A stretch of 64,000 bases of DNA, taken from Eleginops maclovinus (taxonomy: Eukaryota; Chordata; Actinopteri; Perciformes; Eleginopidae). The translations under genes were made by a program, and so were the position numbers. The notes beneath the pieces are model-generated. The model did not search any database, was not told the DNA's origin, and saw nothing but the letters and a program-made list of their open reading frames with translations. The stretch covers positions 21,372,378-21,436,377 of the forward strand of contig NC_086368.1 of assembly GCF_036324505.1 (NCBI RefSeq), in the 5' to 3' direction. Below, one piece after another: positions 57,493 through 64,000 of the stretch. The stretch's first letter is position 1; each line of letters opens with the position of its first letter.

Positions 57493-60400
57493 AATAAGTT
57501 ACTATTTGCTTCACATATAAACCTAAAAGGTGATGTTGTATATACTGTTGATCATTCCTCTCCCCCTCAAGTGGCCAAACACATTATTTTGTACAAATAA
57601 CAATATAGTTTACTTACTTTACTATTTAACACATCAAACCTTGCACTCATTTCTAACTCTGTCAACCAGCTGGCGGAAGGGAGAAACTTTACTTTGTGTG
57701 ATTGTGGTTTGTTTAGAGATGTACTCAACTGATCTAATCTGAATCCAAGGCAAACACTCTTTACTCTGCCGCATTTCTGAACTGAAAGGGGAACACCGAA
57801 TGAAAGACTCAGCCATGGGCCTTTAATAGTTAACTAAAAAATAATTTAACATGGCTTTTTTCATGCTTTCAGATCTGTTCTCGTTTTTACTCTTTTGGGT
57901 GCAGGCTTGTCTTACCACAGAGAATTAATGTTGTTTTTGCTCATGAACCACCACTATGAATAAAACACAGAAAGTTCATGCTTAGGTTTCTCATCAAGTC
58001 TGGTCTTGGACATTTAGTGGGATCTAATCCATGGTAAATGATATATCCAGATCCAGATGTGTGCACTTCAGTTTGTGATAAAGCAGACAGAAACTCTTCA
58101 CTTCACTGAGAGCTTTGACGGTGATCAAACCCTCCCTGTGGTCGTCTCGCATTGAATACAAACATTTTACAAATGAGTTTTTAGGGTGAAGTATTACTCA
58201 TATTTTAAAGTCAATGCCCTAATTTTGATAGCCAGCTGTGCATGTCTCTGCCTACGGCTGTGTGAGTGACGCATTGCAGGCCTGATTGCATTTCCCCAGC
58301 ACCACAACTGAGGACAGTAAAGAAACCACATGTTCTGCTAATCTAAATGGCTTCACATTGCTTAATGTTTCAGCTATTTTTTTGTCTGCAGACGCCAATG
58401 TTGGGAACGCAACATGACAACAGCTATAAACATTGTCTTTGTTTGTCTTAACAGTTGTTGTTGTTGCACTCTTCCCAAAGCTGACTGATTAACTCATAAT
58501 GAGAGCCTGACTAAATTAGTTGGACCTGTTGTATTTTAGATCCAAGGAGATAACTGGGTCTAGTTAATTATTTATTCTTCTTATGGAAAACCAATAAATT
58601 GCCTTGAAAATTTAAATGTAGAAGTTAATGAAAACAATATTCAACAAACCAACTTAGATATGTGAGAAGCAAAAGTAATTTCTCAAAGAAAATAGCACAT
58701 ATCTGAGCTGCAGAACATCTGCAGCTTTTCTCACTTCATCAATTTTTAATCAAGTCGGCAACAGCATCTCCATGTTTTGAAGGAGGTTTAAACCCACCTC
58801 ATCTTCACTACACAACAAGGTTTAAAATGAAGCTCTGACTTCCTTAACCACATTAAGATTAAAGACGATGTATAAACGCTCTGCCAGCTTTATCTTGATC
58901 ATAACAGACTTGGGGAACTGACATATCTAACCCTGCGACAGCACATTCCAGCTAAAGAGACTGCTGCTGAATGCAATTTATGACACTGCTGAATTGTTTA
59001 GACATTATTTATAAGCTTGCAGTGTTAATAAACCTCACTGCAACATTGTAGAGCGAACAGATTTCTATTTTGACCAAGTCAGCAATTCCCATAAATTAAA
59101 AAGAAGCGGATATCAGTGTGAAAATTACTCTCAGATCCTCTGAAACAAAAAAGGGCTTTAGAAAAATATAAGCGTGACACATTGCTTCACATCTGATTCA
59201 ATTTAATTATTCTTTTTAACAGGGCAGCATTTCATGTTTGCCCTCGGTTCACTGCAGAATCAGACAGAGAGAGAGTAAAGAAGAAGGCAATATTATAGTA
59301 ATCTAAACCAGAGGGATTGGACAATGAATCAAGAGCCTCTGAAATAAGATCTTTGGTAAAGCTGCCTTTACACCATTGCTTTCTCTTTCCCACTCTCTTT
59401 TTTTAAAGCCCCCTCCCCCTTTTCCCCTCACCCCACATTAGCAGAACCTAGCTGGTTGCTGTCTCCATGGCGATTCTTATGGGTCTCTTTGGCAAGGTCA
59501 CCTTCACCAGATAGAGCAAGTCAAGCAGAGAGGATTGAGGATGCAAATAAAGAAGAATGTGAACATAAGTCAACAATAAGAATTGTGACTTAAGAGACCA
59601 TAATGAGAAAGGAAGCATATGAAGAGTTTTGTTTTTGGGGGGCAAAGAGGAGTCAAGAGAGGTGGAAGAAGATGGTGAAACAAGCAAAAAAAGAAGAGTG
59701 GGAAGGGGGGTGGGGTGCATAAACAATGCAGCTGAGAGCAAACCTAATGCATGTCTTAAACCTATCTTACAGAAACATTTGTGAACATTGTATTGGAAAA
59801 TGTCTAGCTGAGGCGTCCACTTACTACATCCACACACACACACCATGAAGGTCCAGATCACCTGGAAGCAAATCAGGGGATGCCTGTGAAGAAGCCAGCT
59901 GGCTGCTGGGATAACACAGAAACACACACACACTCAGTCAAAATCCACCTCGCCTCCATCTGCTGAGAAATACCCGTATTTCTTGCTAAACTTTACCCAC
60001 TCTGACTCTACCTGAATGCGGCCCTGGCCCCGTGTCCCCTGCAGAGTGTGCAGGGGGTGGCTTTCAACTGGGGCCATCAATATTTAAGGCTCTCTCAGCG
60101 CTCTCGCTCATGGGGGTACAACGGCCGTTCAGGGCCCAGGGGGAGGTGCTGATGGAGAGACAGAGCAGGAGGGAGAAGGGTTTAAGATAGAGACTGATAG
60201 GTGAGAGAGAGAGTGTGTATGATATAGGGGAGTAAATGATAGGGTGAGAGATGGAGAGGTAGAAACACTGAGAGGGGGAATCAATATGAGGAAATTATAG
60301 TGTGCATGGATGGAAGGGAAAAAGGTAAGATCTGAGTGAAAATTGGGTTGATAGAAGGGGGGGAGGTTGTGAAAACATAATTCTTCTGCTTTGTTTTTAG

Positions 60401-61109
60401 ATGGATGACTGCTGGATTTGTCATAATTGTTAATGTAGTCCTATTAGTGTTGCATGAGGGGCTGGAGAGTAAATCTGGGCAGAGACAGAGCAAGAGAAGG
60501 GGGAAATAATTGTCTTGATAGAAACGATCTGTACATTTATGACTCTGAGAATCCATTTGCTTGAGGAGAACATTAAGCAGTTAATTATCTATTGAAAACG
60601 AGGCAATAACATACTGGGACAGATGAGAATACAGAAGGGAAAGTGGGCAAGAGACAGATGGACAAAAAAAACAAAACATGGATGGTTGAGAGGAGGTTCA
60701 CCAGACGCAGATGCATATTCTGTCTGATGGCTGATGATAGAGAGCCTCCTGCCCTCTCGTTTTTGGTCTCAGTGTGACAGAGCTGCACTAGCCAACTGTT
60801 GCTAAGACTACAGCTGTTGCCACAATGATGGTCATTAGGAGTCGTTACCATAGCAAGGAGTATACGGGGGCAAGCAGAGGGGAGACGCTGAACCCACAGT
60901 GATAGTCGATATGCCACGCTTGTTTATGGGTCTAATGTCAGAAATCATTGTCGGGAGAAAAAGTTCACTTGCTAATAAGATGGTTCAAAGATTTGAAGTT
61001 AAATATTTTACTGCACAATGATGACCATGACCATGTAGCTATAAGGCCAAACAAAATAATTTGTGAAGGACAAATATGAAGTACAGATTGACCTCTCAAT
61101 GTCTGGGAC
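57493..61109. other. Intronic or intergenic DNA, no gene recognised
   Basis: AT-rich, with purine-rich patches on the plus strand at 59620-59720 and 60120-60500. A GC-richer segment at 60010-60150 contains ATATTTAAGG followed by CpGs and might be a promoter or enhancer. The 161-codon minus frame at 59448-59933 is Leu/Ser/Pro-rich low-complexity translation without a domain. Confidence 0.35.
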
Positions 61110-61648
61110 CACATTGATAAGACTGGGCAGCTATATAAATAAAAAGGGTCACTGTAATATTTGTTGGACCGCCTTTAGCTTTGATGACGGCACGCATTCG
61201 CTGTGGCATCGTTTCCACAAGCTTCTGCAATTTCACAACATTTATTTCTGTCTTGCATTAATTTTTTGATCTTGTATTGATGACGGGAGATTCGGACCAC
61301 TACTCAAAGTCTTCTCCACCACCAAAGATTCTCAATCGGGTTCAGGTCTGGACTCTGTGGTGGCCAATCCATGTGTGGAAATGATGTCTCATGCTCCCTG
61401 AACCACTCTTTCACAATTTGAGCCCGATGGATCCTGGCATTGTCATCTTGGAACATGCCCGTGCCATCAGGGAAGAAAAGATCCATTGATGGAATAACCT
61501 GGTCATTCAGTATATTCAGGTAGTCAGCTGACCTCATTCTTTGGGAACATAACGTTGCTGAACCTAGACCAGACCAACTGCAGCAACCCCAGATCATAGC
61601 ACTGCCCCCCAAAGGCTTGTGACCTTTTTTTTGGCCGGGAAGTGTATA
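61110..61648 (-). mobile_element. Internally deleted Tc1-family transposon remnant (second family)
   Basis: The right side ends GTGACCTTTTTTTTGGCCGG-GAAGTGTA (61619-61646), the known style of a Tc1 inverted repeat. The left side shows the inverse core AAAAAGGGTCAC at 61141-61152 within a diverged end. Between them lies the 3' half of a transposase gene on the minus strand. It is about 540 bp against the roughly 1.3-1.6 kb usual for Tc1 elements, so most of the interior, including the DNA-binding region, is missing. The sequence differs from the copy at 23241 and belongs to another family. Confidence 0.85.
61155..61625 (-). pseudogene. Tc1 transposase 3' fragment
   Basis: The minus strand encodes [52 protein letters not shown] (second catalytic Asp) and [13 protein letters not shown] (catalytic Glu). 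After NPIENLW the frame breaks into WWRRL and a stop at 61304, where a small deletion has removed the normal continuation. Further C-terminal homology continues to about 61155 in another frame. The first catalytic Asp and the helix-turn-helix region are gone, joined directly to the inverted repeat at about 61615. Non-functional. Confidence 0.9.
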
Positions 61649-63993
61649 TAGTATATATATATAACACATAATAGAATATTGAAAGAATAAGTGTAATTTC
61701 TAAACATACAATTTATAATATAGATGTAAATACATTTAGATTGTAATATATGTAACTTTATTCTCCTGCACTATTTAACTTTTGCAGGTAGTTGGTCATA
61801 AACCCAGTAATTGAGCAGTCAGTCCTGAGGGGGACATGGATGTGTTAATAATATTTCCCCATAAAAGCAAAAAATGTCATATTTTTTGTGCCCTAGAAGA
61901 AAAAGTAAGGGCCACTAAAGGTATCAGGACTCACACAAGTTTACACCAAATGTAATGGCAATCCATCATTAGTTGTTGAAATACTCACTCCAACCAGAGT
62001 GAGTATACCTTTCCAAAGTATGACGTTGTATCCATCTACAAAACATTATATCTGTAGTGGCTTAATCCTCTCATTATGTGGTGTAATCTTGTGAGGGGCC
62101 AATTATCTTTCTTCCTCATATTTACAGCAGTAACCTTTTTAACCATGATGTACTAGCTAAAGATGTTAAGTATGCCATAGATAACTTATAGGGGACAAGA
62201 AGTAGAGCATGAAGTAGAGCAAGAAAGTAGCACTAAAAGAGCAAAGCTGAACTAAAGTGAGTCTCTTGCAGTTTTCCCGCTGGACTCAGCTCCAGTTACA
62301 CTGTGACAATGACCACAATAGGGCTAACAATGAGCACTTATAAAGGAAGCACTGAGTGACGTCTGACCTTAAGTCCATGTCCCCAGAGGAAATGAGTGCT
62401 GTTTTGAGGGAATATGTTTTGCTGATGTGTGATTTATGTGGGAGTCATCCAGTGGGAATAAACAGGATCCTGTACTACTGCAGTACAAAGACTAATAAGT
62501 GGCTCGTGTGTATGAACATCATTTGAGGCTGCTAAGTAGCTGTCACTACCTCTGTAAATAGTGCGGATGATAAAACATCCATTGGGCAATATGAAATATC
62601 GACCCAGACTTTGGCACTGCCCTCTCAACCAGTCTCTAATTTACTCAGACGATGACACAAAGAGTTCACCCTCGAGCTTCTCCCACAGTGCTTTTCAAAA
62701 CACTTAGAAGGTGACTGTCCTCATGTATCACATCTGATGCCCGAGCTGTTTTATTGGAGGCTTCACCTAGCAATGACCCTACATCCTGGCCCTCGGTGAT
62801 TGGTTACCGTTGAGCACCCCTGCTGAGGCAACACTCCTGCCGCTGACAGGAGAGGAGAGGCACAGTGGGTAAATCCTCAATCCAAAGTGGATTATTGGGG
62901 CACCTCTCCCATGATGCACTGCCCGACTCTGACTATGTTTATAATAGGAAATAAAAATGACAATATGCAGATGATGATGCAGAATTGTGCACATTTGTGT
63001 ATGAGAGCAGATACTGTAAGAGAGTAGGAAAGGAGAAATATGATGTTTTGTTTGTTCTTCTAAAATTATAGTGTGAAAGGAGTAGGAAGGAAGGGAGTTG
63101 TTTATTTACACAGCGGCTTGGTCTGTTGGATCAGGGAGCAGGATTTCAAGTGATCAACTCTGACTGTTAGCAAAAACATAAAAGGATATAAAGCAATGGG
63201 TGCACAGGTTTTACGAGAAATGAATTACCATTAATGGCAAAACAAAGACGTCGGCGTGTTGACTGTAAAAGAGAGAAGAACAGGAGATCAGAAGTGAGCG
63301 TCAGATGAGCAGCAGTGAGGCTGTGCGGCCTGCAGTGAAGCGGTTAGATCTGGCTCATAGTGGTTGCCTCACACAGCAGAAAGTGTGTCACAGGAGAGCT
63401 AGGCTAATGCACCGGGCTAATGTTAACTCAGCGAGCACATGCTGCATTCAGGCCTCCCGGTTAGCACTTACTGTTACTGTTTGCACAAGTCTTGCCCTGA
63501 GAAAAACATAACAGCGTGAGCCACAATAAGAGGTTCAGCTCATACATGAACAAGGACAGGCCTACAGTCAAACTCGACTGCGTTGTCAGTAATTGCTGCT
63601 CAGTCAGTAGAAATGGGTTTTTTTCTCCTCAGTTGAACCTACCAGCACTAGTAGTTGGCAAGGAACCACAATTGAGGAAAACAAATATCAAAGCAATGTG
63701 CACTTTAAAAGGATCAATACAGCATTGACGGCATTATTGACCTCATTGTTTGCAGCGGTACTTACAAAGATTCATTTTGCTTTAGAGTTAAAGGTGAGGT
63801 ATTGAGTAAAGAAACAGTTTTGTTTCAATTAGGTTTCTGATTTAAATATGTTAGAGATATTCTCAAAGCCTAACAAACACATCTTGGATTTGTTATTAGT
63901 TATTTAGCTTTAGCAATTATTTTATTTTTAAATGTCATGGTGCTCCAGGGACTTCCTGTTGACTATAGTTTAGTGCTTTTGCTTTTGTTTCAG
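61649..63993. other. Intronic or intergenic DNA, no gene recognised
   Basis: A short TA run follows the Tc1 remnant. The block 62640-62960 is of balanced composition, contains GATTGGTTACC (a reverse CCAAT box) and may be conserved regulatory DNA. Other frames are under 75 codons. Confidence 0.35.
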
Positions 63994-64000
63994 ATGTGTC
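63994..64000 (+). other. Possible exon start at window edge
   Basis: TTTTGCTTTTGTTTCAG ends at 63993, a strong splice acceptor with an unbroken pyrimidine tract. Only seven bases (ATGTGTC) follow, so coding potential cannot be judged. Confidence 0.2.

Noticed and set aside
59448..59933. 161-codon minus-strand frame
   Set aside because: Leu/Ser/Pro/His-rich translation of purine-rich DNA with no domain; includes the antisense of a CA run.

Overview
The window looks like a teleost fish nuclear chromosome segment. It is AT-rich and almost empty of coding sequence. It carries long CA/GT microsatellites, two different Tc1-family transposon copies, tRNA-derived SINEs and a short gag-like LTR element, a repeat mix typical of ray-finned fish. 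No operons, bacterial signals, CRISPR arrays, rRNA or free-standing tRNA genes were seen. Nearly all longer open frames are chance ORFs in non-coding or repeat DNA. Statements about known families and consensus elements come from memory; no database was searched.

Gene evidence is limited to two gene edges. (1) The left edge (179 down to 1, minus strand) is a coding exon with a clean splice acceptor. Its peptide resembles the extreme N-terminus of the ARHGEF40/KIAA1755/PLEKHG4B-like group of Rho-GEF-related proteins. A candidate first exon lies about 9.1 kb upstream on the same strand and ends exactly in ATG|GT at 9289/9288. Splicing it to the left-edge exon would start the protein Met-Asn-Pro-Glu, as expected for this group. 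(2) Near 39.4-39.9 kb a CpG-rich promoter-like block leads into a plus-strand exon. It has an in-frame upstream stop, an ATG at 39792, 29 codons and a GT donor at 39879. I cannot name this gene. The plus-strand DNA to the right is probably its first intron or intergenic; a possible 18-nt microexon (57040-57057) and a good splice acceptor at the very right edge (63992-63993) are speculative candidates for later exons.

Mobile DNA: a 1320-bp Tc1 element (23241-24560) with intact ends but a broken transposase; a shorter internally deleted Tc1 remnant of another family (about 61.1-61.65 kb); a gag-like LTR-type element (28945-30523) whose interior has expanded into 36-bp and 60-bp coding minisatellites; and three tRNA-derived SINEs (about 16.77, 49.68 and 57.24 kb).

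The rest is intronic or intergenic DNA with microsatellites (a perfect 228-bp GT tract at 15451, an 80-bp CA tract at 43952, a 20-base C run at 45270), several perfect hairpins, and a few stretches that read like conserved non-coding regulatory elements. I found no convincing new multi-gene system. The points most worth following are the split start codon model for the Rho-GEF-like gene, the unidentified CpG-island gene, and the minisatellite-bearing gag-like element.
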